Source of the DNA: CAVTHK01 sp964552235 | GTDB taxonomy: Bacteria; Spirochaetota; Spirochaetia; SZUA-6; CAVTHK01 | Assembly (NCBI GenBank): GCA_964552235.1 | Contig: CAZKGO010000006.1 | Coordinates: forward strand, 1 to 64,000 | Direction: 5' to 3' | Length of the DNA stretch: 64,000 bases | Shown: positions 1 through 7,130 of the stretch, one piece after another | How the letters are laid out: the number at the start of each line of letters is the position of its first letter | Numbering within the stretch: position 1 is the first letter of the stretch | Program-made: the position numbers and the translations under genes | The notes under the pieces: generated by a model | Told to the model about the DNA's origin: nothing | Databases searched by the model: none | The model's input: the letters and a program-made list of their open reading frames with translations, nothing else

Positions 1-18
1 ACGAAACAGGATCAAAAG

Positions 19-78
19 TCAGCCCAACCCCATCGCGAAGCGAGTCCGTTCTGAGAGAGTCAGTCTTGAAGCCTTCAC
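19..78 (-). CDS. Short leftward ORF (19 codons) with a strong ribosome site; leader peptide or broken gene start
   Basis: On the minus strand a nine-base match to the anti-Shine-Dalgarno sequence (AGGAGGTGA, positions 82-90) sits six bases before a GTG at 78. The reading frame runs 19 codons to a TGA at 19-21 and reads MKASRLTLSERTRFAMGLG. The promoter at 114-143 is well placed to drive it. It could be a leader peptide, or the start of a larger leftward gene interrupted by the TGA or by an indel; the window ends too soon to tell. The next frame stays open to the edge but has no well-placed start. Confidence 0.3.
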   Translation of the reverse strand: MKASRLTLSERTRFAMGLG

Positions 79-113
79 TCTTCACCTCCTCGTTCAGTTG
101 ATCTCTTGGCACA

Positions 114-143
114 ATTGTAGTATACTAGTATTGCAGTTGTCAA
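114..143 (-). promoter_or_regulatory. Leftward sigma70-type promoter
   Basis: The minus strand carries TTGACA (138-143) and TACAAT (114-119) separated by 18 bases, both close to consensus. It points away from the GntR gene toward the left edge. The GntR-type palindromes at 118-131 lie inside the spacer and the -10 box, so a repressor bound there would block this promoter. Confidence 0.6.
118..131. promoter_or_regulatory. Overlapping palindromes, candidate GntR operator
   Basis: Two perfect ten-base palindromes overlap here: TAGTATACTA (118-127) and ATACTAGTAT (122-131). The first fits the TNGTNNACNA pattern typical of FadR-subfamily GntR operators. A FadR-type regulator gene starts 56 bases to the right and the sites overlap the leftward promoter, so the regulator at 187-924 is the likely binder. 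This is inference from position and pattern. Confidence 0.5.
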
Positions 144-186
144 GACTTGATTTGTGCTACGGAATATGGGATAGGCTGTCGCGAAC

Positions 187-924
187 ATGGTCGGCTACAC
201 ACGAGTGGGCAACTCATTCCGCCGCTCCTCTTCCACATCTTCCATCGATCAGTTCATCCGCACGATCCGGGACCTCGTGCATTCTGGCAAGCTCCATTCG
301 GGAGACAGGCTGCCCTCGGAAACCGTACTGCAATCGCAGTACGGCATGAACCGACACCACGTGCGGCAGGCGCTTCAGCTCCTGGAGCTGTACGGGATCG
401 TCAGGATCATCCCCCAGAGCGGCACGTACCTGACGAACCTCGGTCCCAAGGCCATCGAGAGCCTCATCGACAACGTTCTGAGCCTGAACGAGCCGGACTT
501 CGAATCCCTGGCGGATACCCGGGCGGTTCTCGAGATCCGGGCGGCGGAGCTCGCCGCTTCAAAATCAGGACCAGAAGAAGTTCGCCATCTGGAGGAGGTG
601 CTTCAAAGGCTCCGCGAGCAGGTCGAGCAGGGCGAGCGGGGACTCGAGGAGGACTACGCCCTCCATTTGAAGATAGCCCAGCTGTCGAAGAGCACCATGC
701 TCACATCGCTGATAGGCATGATCGTTCCCCTGTGTCTCGAGTATTCTCAGAGCGTCAGGGCAGGCATCCAGAACGCCCGCCGCGCTCTATCAGAACATGA
801 AGCGATCGTCGAAGCGATCCGTGCCGGCGATTCGGCCCGGGCGGCTTCGGCTATGAGGCTGCACATGGAAGCAACATTCAGAGCGACCCTCGCCCTCATG
901 GGCGGACGGGGTGCAGGGCCCTGA
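187..924 (+). CDS. GntR-family transcriptional regulator, FadR subfamily
   Basis: A 245-residue DNA-binding regulator. Residues about 19-85 form a winged helix-turn-helix of the GntR type (IRDLVHSGKLHSGDRLPSET, followed by an NRHHVRQAL recognition helix and an SGTYL wing). Residues about 100-235 form an all-helical FCD effector domain ending in the usual SEHEAIVEAIRAGD segment with a conserved C-terminal histidine (MRLHME). FadR-type regulators sense small organic acids such as sugar acids or lactate. The gene diverges from a leftward promoter covered by GntR-like palindromes. No Shine-Dalgarno sequence precedes the ATG at 187, and a GTG at 205 is an alternative start. Confidence 0.85.
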   Translation: MVGYTRVGNSFRRSSSTSSIDQFIRTIRDLVHSGKLHSGDRLPSETVLQSQYGMNRHHVRQALQLLELYGIVRIIPQSGTYLTNLGPKAIESLIDNVLSLNEPDFESLADTRAVLEIRAAELAASKSGPEEVRHLEEVLQRLREQVEQGERGLEEDYALHLKIAQLSKSTMLTSLIGMIVPLCLEYSQSVRAGIQNARRALSEHEAIVEAIRAGDSARAASAMRLHMEATFRATLALMGGRGAGP

Positions 925-1029
925 GCGCCGGCTTGGTGATCAATCCGCGCAGGCCCGAGTCCGGAACCTGCCCGGCAAGCATGGGCCGTCGCCACAGGTG
1001 AGCCTGTTTCCTGGAAGCGGCGGCCTGTA

Positions 1030-1710
1030 CTAGCGCCGCGCGATGTGCCTGTAGTAGCTGCGGATCGTGTAGACGGCCGCGAGGGGATTGTGGCCGAGCA
1101 GCCGGTCCTTGGCCGCGAGGACCGTGCACGGAGCCTGGCTGTGCTTGAACACCAGCGAGTCGTGCCCCACGCAGAGGCCGAGCACGATATTGAGCTCGGT
1201 GCCGGCCCTGTTGACGATCGCCGCCTGCGTGATCGGGTTGCACATCGACTCGGGCTGTCCGATCGCGATCTTCTGGTCGTCGCGCACGCCGATGCGCTCC
1301 TTGGGAACGCGGCCGACCTTGCAGATGACCGAGGTGACCCGGAAGCCCTGCTCGCGGTAAAAGCGGGCGATGACCGCCGCCTCCCTGGTGAGGCCGCTGC
1401 AGAACAGCAGGCCCAGGTGGCGGTAGCCCATCCTGCGGGCGAACTCGGCGATTTCGACGATGCGCGGCTTGGCGGGCCTCACCTCCGCCGTGCCGCGGTC
1501 GGCGTAGCCCTCGGCCTCCTGGATCGAGGCCTGCAGGGCGAAGCTGCGCGTCGCCGGCCGGTCGTACTCGCGCAGCGCCTCTTCCAGGGCCGCCCCCTGG
1601 GTCACCGTCGGGCAGTCATCGGGATGGCGGCCTCCCTCGATACGGCACAGGCATTCCTCGTTGGGAAAGGGGCACTCGGCGCAGGACGCCGCCCCGGGGC
1701 TCGAGCCCAT
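1030..1710 (-). CDS. DUF1847 family cysteine-rich protein
   Basis: A 226-residue protein with the DUF1847 pattern: an N-terminal cysteine cluster (CAECPFPNEECLC, residues about 10-22), then single conserved cysteines in LLFCSG, SMCNP, GLCVGHD and QAPCTVL. Members are annotated as predicted metal-binding proteins, but no reaction is established. It is the last gene of a leftward set headed by a two-component system and is separated from the upstream FAD oxidoreductase by a 151-base gap holding TGAC/GTCA repeats, so it may have its own promoter. The ATG at 1710 puts the cysteine cluster right at the N-terminus, as is usual for the family. Confidence 0.75.
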   Translation of the reverse strand: MGSSPGAASCAECPFPNEECLCRIEGGRHPDDCPTVTQGAALEEALREYDRPATRSFALQASIQEAEGYADRGTAEVRPAKPRIVEIAEFARRMGYRHLGLLFCSGLTREAAVIARFYREQGFRVTSVICKVGRVPKERIGVRDDQKIAIGQPESMCNPITQAAIVNRAGTELNIVLGLCVGHDSLVFKHSQAPCTVLAAKDRLLGHNPLAAVYTIRSYYRHIARR

Positions 1711-1751
1711 CGCTGGCCTCCGCCGGGATTATCGCAGCAAACCGCCGGCGT

Positions 1752-1783
1752 GTCACGGCTGTCACTTCGCACGTAGAACTGAC
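1752..1783. promoter_or_regulatory. GTCAC direct repeats upstream of the DUF1847 gene
   Basis: GTCAC occurs at 1752-1756 and again at 1761-1765, nine bases apart, with TGAC at 1780-1783. The same half-sites occur as palindromes at 3222-3235 and 5164-5175. The shared motif suggests a common regulator, most simply the NarL-family response regulator encoded at 3238-3906. Inference from motif recurrence. Confidence 0.35.
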
Positions 1784-1861
1784 AGATCTTCGCGCGCTTT
1801 TTGGATCGCGAACAAAGTCGCTCACCGGCGGCTCCCGCTGCCGGCGGCAATCCTCCGCGCG

Positions 1862-3166
1862 TCAATCGAAGAGCCGCACGCCCTTGCGGAGCAGCTCCTG
1901 CTGGACGTCCGCAGCCGGAAGCTCATGCGGGCGCAGTCCGCGAGACGCCGCGAGCGCCGCGGCCGTCCCCACGGCGTCGCCCATGGCCATGCAGATGTTC
2001 ATCACGCGGTAAGAGGCGTGGGCGCGATGGGTCCCGGAGATGCATCGGCCAGCCGTCAGCAGGCGCGTGACCTTGCGCGGCAGAAAGCAGCGGTAGGGGA
2101 TGTCGTAGCTCTGGACCGGCGCCGCCTTGCCCTCGGCCTGCCCGCCGCCCGCGGGATTGTGGATGTCTATCACGAAGTTGACATCGTGCACGACGACGTC
2201 CTCGAATCGCCGGCCGTTCTGCAGGTCTGCGTCCTGGAGCACGTACGCGCCCTCGATCCTGCGGGTTTCGCGCACGCCCAGGGTGTCCGCGCTGTCCTTG
2301 ACTACGGCGCGCTCGTACCCCGGCACATACTTCCGCAGAAAACTCGTTACAGTGACGATCTGGTCGCGCAGCGACAGCTCGGCCCGCACGATGTCGAAGG
2401 CACGCAGGCCGTCGATGCCGTTCTCCTGCGTGGCGTTGACCATGACCTCGCCGGGATTGACGGAACGGAACAGGCGCACGACCGTGACGTTGGGCGGTAG
2501 CTCACCTGCGGCGCACTTGCGCTCGCAGAACGTCGCAAAGCGCTCGCCCCTCAGCTCCACGCTGCCGGAGTCGCTCGGGTAGAACAGGGCCCGGTCGGTA
2601 TTGACGCCGGCGACCGTGTACATCAACGTCACCGGCTGAACGAGCCCGTCGCCGGGGCGACCGACCATCACCGGGGCGCCGGCGGCAGCAGCCAGGGCTC
2701 CGTCGCCGGTGGCGTCCACGAACACCGCTGCGTCCAGGGCCTCGGCGCCCTGCCGCCCGCCGACGACGATGCTCTCCAGTTGCCCATCGGCAGCGATTAC
2801 GTCCACGACCGGCGTCTGGAGCCGGAGTTCCACGCCGGCCTCATGCACCCATCGGGTCAGCAGCCGCTTGGCGGTCTCGATGTCATGCATGGTCTGCCCC
2901 AGCTGCACGCCGAGCATCCGCCGCACCTCGTCGGCGAGGGTCCCCTCGGCTACACGACCCATGATCGGGCCCACGTGCCCGACCACCAGGTTGCCGCCGA
3001 CGACCCCGTAACGCTCGACGAGCGCCGTCCTCGCCCCCAGCCTCGCCGACGCGACCGCCGCCGTGAGTCCGGCGGGACCGGCGCCGGCGACCACGACGTC
3101 GTAGGACCCGGAAACGGGCAAGTCCCTGTTGTAGCGCCTGTTCGTCATGCTCACGGATTCTGGCAT
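1862..3166 (-). CDS. FAD-dependent oxidoreductase (FAD_oxidored family)
   Basis: A 434-residue flavoprotein. The N-terminus has a dinucleotide-binding fold (VVVAGAGPAG, residues about 24-33, with the ribose-binding acidic residue in ALVER). An ATGDG stretch near residue 150 and a C-terminal GRCISGTHRAHASYRVM segment are typical of the pfam12831 group. It is closely related to the protein at 33413-34726. Substrate unknown; these proteins are often found beside sugar ABC importers, as here. It sits in a leftward set after the kinase and response regulator. The start at 3166 has no clear ribosome site; an in-frame ATG at 3148 is the alternative and leaves the FAD motif intact. Confidence 0.8.
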   Translation of the reverse strand: MPESVSMTNRRYNRDLPVSGSYDVVVAGAGPAGLTAAVASARLGARTALVERYGVVGGNLVVGHVGPIMGRVAEGTLADEVRRMLGVQLGQTMHDIETAKRLLTRWVHEAGVELRLQTPVVDVIAADGQLESIVVGGRQGAEALDAAVFVDATGDGALAAAAGAPVMVGRPGDGLVQPVTLMYTVAGVNTDRALFYPSDSGSVELRGERFATFCERKCAAGELPPNVTVVRLFRSVNPGEVMVNATQENGIDGLRAFDIVRAELSLRDQIVTVTSFLRKYVPGYERAVVKDSADTLGVRETRRIEGAYVLQDADLQNGRRFEDVVVHDVNFVIDIHNPAGGGQAEGKAAPVQSYDIPYRCFLPRKVTRLLTAGRCISGTHRAHASYRVMNICMAMGDAVGTAAALAASRGLRPHELPAADVQQELLRKGVRLFD

Positions 3167-3206
3167 GCGCCGCCGGGAGTCGTATACTGAGCCGGATCAC
3201 ATCGTT

Positions 3207-3235
3207 GTCACGTCAGCCGGCGTGACCGCGGTCAC
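3207..3235. promoter_or_regulatory. GTGAC-CGCG-GTCAC palindrome in the promoter region of the FAD oxidoreductase gene
   Basis: A perfect 14-base palindrome GTGACCGCGGTCAC lies at 3222-3235, with extra GTCA half-sites at 3207-3210 and 3212-3215. On the minus strand a TATACG -10-like box lies at 3181-3186 downstream of these sites, so they are positioned to control the gene at 1862-3166. The palindrome has the TGAC-N4-GTCA form also found at 5164-5175. Confidence 0.45.
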
Positions 3236-3237
3236 TT

Positions 3238-3906
3238 TCAGGGCACGAGCCCCCGGTCCCTCGCCTTCAGGATGGCGTGCACGCGGTCGCGGGCGCCAAG
3301 CTTGCCGTATATGCGGCTCACCATGTTCCGCACCGTACCTTCCGCCAAGTTTACCCCGTCGGCGATCTCCTGGTTGGAACGGCCCTCGGCGAGCAACCGC
3401 AGCACGTCCAGCTCCCGCGGCGACAGCGGCTCGTAGATTAGGTCCTCGGTCCCCGGATCATGGGCTGGTCCCCTCGCGAATTGCGCACCAAGCAGGCGTA
3501 CGATCTTTCCGGCCACCCGCGGAGCGAATACGGTGTCACCGCTGCGGACGCTGTGGATGGCCGCGATCAGCTCCGCCTCGCTGGCATCCTTGAGCAGGTA
3601 CGCCGCGGCGCCGGCCTTGAGGATCTCCATGATGTACGCGTCGTCGTCAAAGGTGGTCAGGGCGACGATTCGCGTCGACGGTCGCGCGGCGAGGATCTGC
3701 CTTGTGGCCTCAATGCCGTCGATCTCCGGCATGCGGATGTCCATGAGCACTACCTCAGGCCGGAGCTCCAAGGCCATGCGCACGGCCTCCCTGCCCCCAG
3801 GAGCGACGGCGACGACCTCAAGGTCCTCGTGCGATTCGAGGATCCGACGGAAACCTTCGCGGACCAGCGCCTGGTCATCGACCATCAGAATGCGGATGCG
3901 ATCCAC
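3238..3906 (-). CDS. NarL/FixJ-family response regulator
   Basis: A 222-residue regulator. The receiver domain occupies residues 5-120, with the acidic pocket at Asp10-Asp11, the phosphoacceptor Asp56 (VVLMDIRMP) and a conserved lysine in LLKDA. The C-terminal LuxR-type helix-turn-helix (about 155-215) begins LSPRELDVLRLLAEG and contains the NQEIA and EGTVRNMVSRI helices. The partner kinase ends three bases upstream, so the two are co-transcribed. The divergent neighbour is a sugar-type ABC importer, and TGAC-N4-GTCA sites occur upstream of both this operon and the importer. GTG start at 3906. Confidence 0.9.
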   Translation of the reverse strand: MDRIRILMVDDQALVREGFRRILESHEDLEVVAVAPGGREAVRMALELRPEVVLMDIRMPEIDGIEATRQILAARPSTRIVALTTFDDDAYIMEILKAGAAAYLLKDASEAELIAAIHSVRSGDTVFAPRVAGKIVRLLGAQFARGPAHDPGTEDLIYEPLSPRELDVLRLLAEGRSNQEIADGVNLAEGTVRNMVSRIYGKLGARDRVHAILKARDRGLVP

Positions 3907-3909
3907 TGG

Positions 3910-5124
3910 TCAGGTCTCCCCGCCGGTGGAGCTATCCGGTAGCTCGATCCCGACATCGAAGCCGCGTCCCCTGGCAAAGCGGTAGGCGACCTTCCCCCCG
4001 AGGGCCTCCACGCGTTCCCGGACGCCGCGTAGTCCGTTGCCCTCGTCGACCGAGCTGGCGCCCCTTCCGTTGTCCGAGATCCGCACGAGCAGAGTTCCGT
4101 TGCGCCTCCACACCGCGACGTCCACCCTGCGTGCCTGCCCATGCCGGCAGGCGTTGGTCAGGCATTCCTGGATCACGCGATAGACCGTGTACTTGGTCTC
4201 GGAGGAAACGCCTCCGAACTCCTCCTGAATGTCGAAGGTCACATGAATGCCGGTCGTCTGCTCGAAAACAGCGCCGACCTTGGTCCAAAGGTTGCTCGCG
4301 CTCTCCTCCTCTTCCTCGGTAGTCCTCAACGCGGCCACGGCGCGGCGCACCTCCTGGATGCCCACGGATGCCGCCTCCTCTATGGCCGCCAGATCCCGTG
4401 ACACCTGTTCTTCGTCGGAAGTCACGATCTTGCGGCCGGCCTTTGCCACGACCAGGATGGATGTCAGGGAGTGACCCAGCGTGTCGTGCATCTCCCGGGC
4501 GATCCGGCTCCGCTCGCGAGCAGCTGCCATACTGTGCGCCCTTACGGCGTAGTTCTGCAGCGACACGTTCGCCTCGGCAAGCTTGGAGAGGGCCGCGTTT
4601 CGATCCGCCAGGAGCTCCGACGCCCGGCGTTCACCTTCAAGCCTCGCTACATGAGCCGCAGCGGCAGCGACAGCTGCGAGGCTGGCACCGCCGGGGGCGA
4701 GAAGCTCAAGGCGGAGCAAGTCCGCGGCATCCAGGATGAATGCGAGGAAAAGGACGTCCGCCGTCAACATGACCCAGACAACACCGACACCGATGAAGCC
4801 GCGCGCCGAAGGTGTCACGCAAAAGGCATCGAGGAGCAGGGAGGCGCGCACGACGTCGACGGAGCCCGGAACCGGCAGCAGGAACCGCACCAGCAGCATC
4901 GCGCAAGCGGCCCTCGCTACGAGGAACAGGCGCTTGAGCTCCGCCGAACGGGCACCAAGTAGGCCCAACGCTGCACCCGTCCATGCAAGCAGGGGAACGT
5001 GCACCTCACCCACCGGGGCCAATTCGACCCAAATCAAGGCCATGAGTCCGAAAGGGAGGGCCTGGAAGGCCACGTCGGCCCATCTCTGGACGTGTCGTCG
5101 GGGAGGGGGCGCAGCAACGATCAC
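3910..5124 (-). CDS. Membrane sensor histidine kinase, DesK/NarX type (HisKA_3)
   Basis: A 404-residue kinase. Residues about 20-155 hold five or six hydrophobic membrane segments with no obvious extracytoplasmic sensor domain, then a coiled-coil linker (about 160-200). The HisKA_3 helix carries the phosphoacceptor His213 in AREMHDTLGHSL. The HATPase domain follows, with ECLTNACRHG (N box) and DNGRGASS (G1 box). It is the first gene of the leftward operon, followed three bases later by its response regulator. The signal is probably read within or near the membrane. GTG start at 5124. Confidence 0.88.
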   Translation of the reverse strand: MIVAAPPPRRHVQRWADVAFQALPFGLMALIWVELAPVGEVHVPLLAWTGAALGLLGARSAELKRLFLVARAACAMLLVRFLLPVPGSVDVVRASLLLDAFCVTPSARGFIGVGVVWVMLTADVLFLAFILDAADLLRLELLAPGGASLAAVAAAAAHVARLEGERRASELLADRNAALSKLAEANVSLQNYAVRAHSMAAARERSRIAREMHDTLGHSLTSILVVAKAGRKIVTSDEEQVSRDLAAIEEAASVGIQEVRRAVAALRTTEEEEESASNLWTKVGAVFEQTTGIHVTFDIQEEFGGVSSETKYTVYRVIQECLTNACRHGQARRVDVAVWRRNGTLLVRISDNGRGASSVDEGNGLRGVRERVEALGGKVAYRFARGRGFDVGIELPDSSTGGET

Positions 5125-5163
5125 GGAGGCAGTATAGCACGTTGATCCGGGGCGCCGGCCTCG

Positions 5164-5200
5164 TGACGCCGGTCATGCCCCAAGGTGACAAAGTCATGAC
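5164..5200. promoter_or_regulatory. TGAC/GTCA sites in the divergent kinase/importer promoter region
   Basis: TGACGCCGGTCA lies at 5164-5175. TGACAAAGTCATGAC follows at 5186-5200, where two half-sites form TGAC-N3-GTCA. They sit in the 120-base gap between the leftward kinase gene and the rightward importer operon. The same motif recurs in the two other non-coding gaps of the leftward set. Confidence 0.45.
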
Positions 5201-5244
5201 TGCCTACACTATCGCCCGGCGGGGGGGCGTGCTAGGATCGCGGG

Positions 5245-6204
5245 GTGAGCGAAGCCCTTGCGCAGAAGCCGTCGATCTGGCGCCGGGAAACCGAGCGCCC
5301 CCGCTGGCGGCGCGACCTTGTGCACAAGCGAGCTTACTATGTGATGCTCGCAATACCGCTCGGATATCTCCTTGTGTTCCACTACCTGCCGATCTACGGC
5401 CTGACCATCGCCTTCAAGGACTTCAGCGTCACCGGAGGCATCCTGGGCAGCCGGTGGGCCGAACCCTGGCACCGCCACTTTTCCGATTTCATGCGCGGAC
5501 CCTACTTCTCCCAGATCCTCAGCAACACATTCCTGATCAGCGTTCTGCGGATCGTTTTTGGCATGGCACCGCCGGTCCTGCTTGCGCTGATCCTCAACGA
5601 GTGCCAGAACGCGGCCTACAAGCGTTTCGTGCAGACCGTCACCTATCTCCCCCATTTCCTTTCCTGGGTCATCATCTACGGGATCGTCTACAGCCTCCTG
5701 TCCTACCACTCCGGCATGGTAAACGCTGCCCTGGAGTCGATGGGCGCCGAGAAGGTGAACTTCCTCACCTCCACGGACTGGTTTCGCCCCATCGTCATCG
5801 CATCGGACATCTGGCAGGGCTTCGGCTGGGGAGCAATCATCTACCTGGCCGCCATCGCGGGGATCAGCCCCGACCTCTACGACGCGGCTGTGATAGACGG
5901 GGCGAGCAGGATCCAGAGGATGCGTCACATCACGCTGCCGAGCATTAAGCACATCTTCATCGTCCTCCTGGTCCTGCGAATCGGGCGGGTTCTCGACGCG
6001 GGATTCGAGCAGATCTTCGTGTTCTACAACGTGCAGGTCTACGAGGTGGCGGACATCGTAGATACATGGGTGTACCGCACGGGCCTCGAGCAGTTCCGCT
6101 TCAGTCTCGCGACGGCTGTGGGTTTGTTCAAGTCGCTCATCGGGGGCCTGCTGATCTACGTCGCCAACCGGGCGGCTCGCCGCATGGGGAGCCAGCTATG
6201 GTGA
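5245..6204 (+). CDS. ABC importer permease, LplB/YteP-like
   Basis: A 319-residue inner-membrane permease for a carbohydrate-type importer. About six membrane segments span residues 30-300. The EAA-type loop that contacts the ATPase is visible as YDAAVIDGASRIQRMRHITLP (broken across about residues 212-232). It reads like the LplB/YteP branch, usually linked to oligosaccharides or modified sugars. No ATPase gene is present in this operon, so a shared MsmX-type ATPase encoded elsewhere is likely. GTG start at 5245; the stop overlaps the next gene's ATG by seven bases. Confidence 0.85.
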   Translation: MSEALAQKPSIWRRETERPRWRRDLVHKRAYYVMLAIPLGYLLVFHYLPIYGLTIAFKDFSVTGGILGSRWAEPWHRHFSDFMRGPYFSQILSNTFLISVLRIVFGMAPPVLLALILNECQNAAYKRFVQTVTYLPHFLSWVIIYGIVYSLLSYHSGMVNAALESMGAEKVNFLTSTDWFRPIVIASDIWQGFGWGAIIYLAAIAGISPDLYDAAVIDGASRIQRMRHITLPSIKHIFIVLLVLRIGRVLDAGFEQIFVFYNVQVYEVADIVDTWVYRTGLEQFRFSLATAVGLFKSLIGGLLIYVANRAARRMGSQLW

Positions 6205-7073
6205 GGAGGCGCCTGACCGAGGACCGGCTCTTCGACGGTGCGGTTTACGCGGTGCTGCTGGTCGTCGCCCTGGTGATCCTGCTTCCCTGCCTCAACGTCG
6301 TCGTGAGCTCGATCACGCCGCTGGAAGAGATCCTGAAGCGCGGCGGTTTCGTGCTGTTCCCGACGAACCCCACGCTCGGCGCCTACCGCTTCATCGTGGA
6401 AAAAGGCGAGCTTCCCCGGGCGATGCTCAACACGGTGATCATTACAGTGGGAGGGACCTCGCTGAACATGCTCATGACGGTGTTGCTCGCCTACCCGCTC
6501 AGCCGGCCACCGTTTGCCGGCAAGAAGCTGTTCTTCGGGCTTGTCCTTTTCACCATGTTCTTTTCCGGTGGCCTGATCCCCATGTACCTGCTCCTGCGGA
6601 TGCTGGGGATGACCAACACCCTGTGGGCCATGATATTTCCCGGAGCCATCAGTGTGTACAACACGATCATCATGCGGTCGTTTTTCGACGTGTTCTCCGA
6701 AGAGGTCATCGAGTCGGCCCGGATGGACGGCGCCGGGGAGTTCCAGATTCTCTTCAGGATCGTCCTGCCGCTGTCGATGCCGGTGCTCATGACCGTAGGC
6801 CTGTACTTTGCGGTCGCCCACTGGAATGAGTTCTTCCGCGCGGTCTTCTTTGTACCGAATGCCCGGCTCCATCCACTGCAGCCGGTGCTGCGATCCATCC
6901 TACTCAGCGCGACCGAGCTCGACATTGCGGAGCAGGTAGAGGAGACCCGCGTCAACACGGAGACGCTGAAAGCGGCGGCCATCGTCTTCTCGGCAATCCC
7001 CATCGTGTGCGTGTACCCGTTCATCCAGAGGTACTTCGTGAAGGGCGTCATGCTCGGCGCGGTCAAGGGATGA
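6198..7073 (+). CDS. ABC importer permease, LplC/YtcP-like
   Basis: A 291-residue partner permease. It has six membrane segments (for example VYAVLLVVALVILLPCLNVV near the N-terminus) and the EAA loop around ESARMDGAGEFQILFRIVLP. The C-terminal GVMLGAVKG ending is characteristic of this branch. The start at 6198 overlaps the previous stop (ATGGTGA), indicating translational coupling. Longer versions reaching upstream would run through the preceding permease in another frame and are not supported. Confidence 0.85.
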   Translation: MVRRRLTEDRLFDGAVYAVLLVVALVILLPCLNVVVSSITPLEEILKRGGFVLFPTNPTLGAYRFIVEKGELPRAMLNTVIITVGGTSLNMLMTVLLAYPLSRPPFAGKKLFFGLVLFTMFFSGGLIPMYLLLRMLGMTNTLWAMIFPGAISVYNTIIMRSFFDVFSEEVIESARMDGAGEFQILFRIVLPLSMPVLMTVGLYFAVAHWNEFFRAVFFVPNARLHPLQPVLRSILLSATELDIAEQVEETRVNTETLKAAAIVFSAIPIVCVYPFIQRYFVKGVMLGAVKG

Positions 7074-7083
7074 GGGAGGCAAG

Positions 7084-7103
7084 GACACCCCGGGGGGGGT
7101 GTC
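7084..7103 (+). other. Intercistronic hairpin between permease and binding-protein genes
   Basis: GACACCCC and GGGGTGTC form an eight-base-pair perfect stem around a GGGG loop, 11 bases after the permease stop and 28 bases before the binding-protein start. There is no U-run, so it is not a typical terminator. It may protect the 5' end of a processed binding-protein mRNA. Confidence 0.5.
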
Positions 7104-7130
7104 AGGATCAAATCTTTCGAACAAGGAGTC

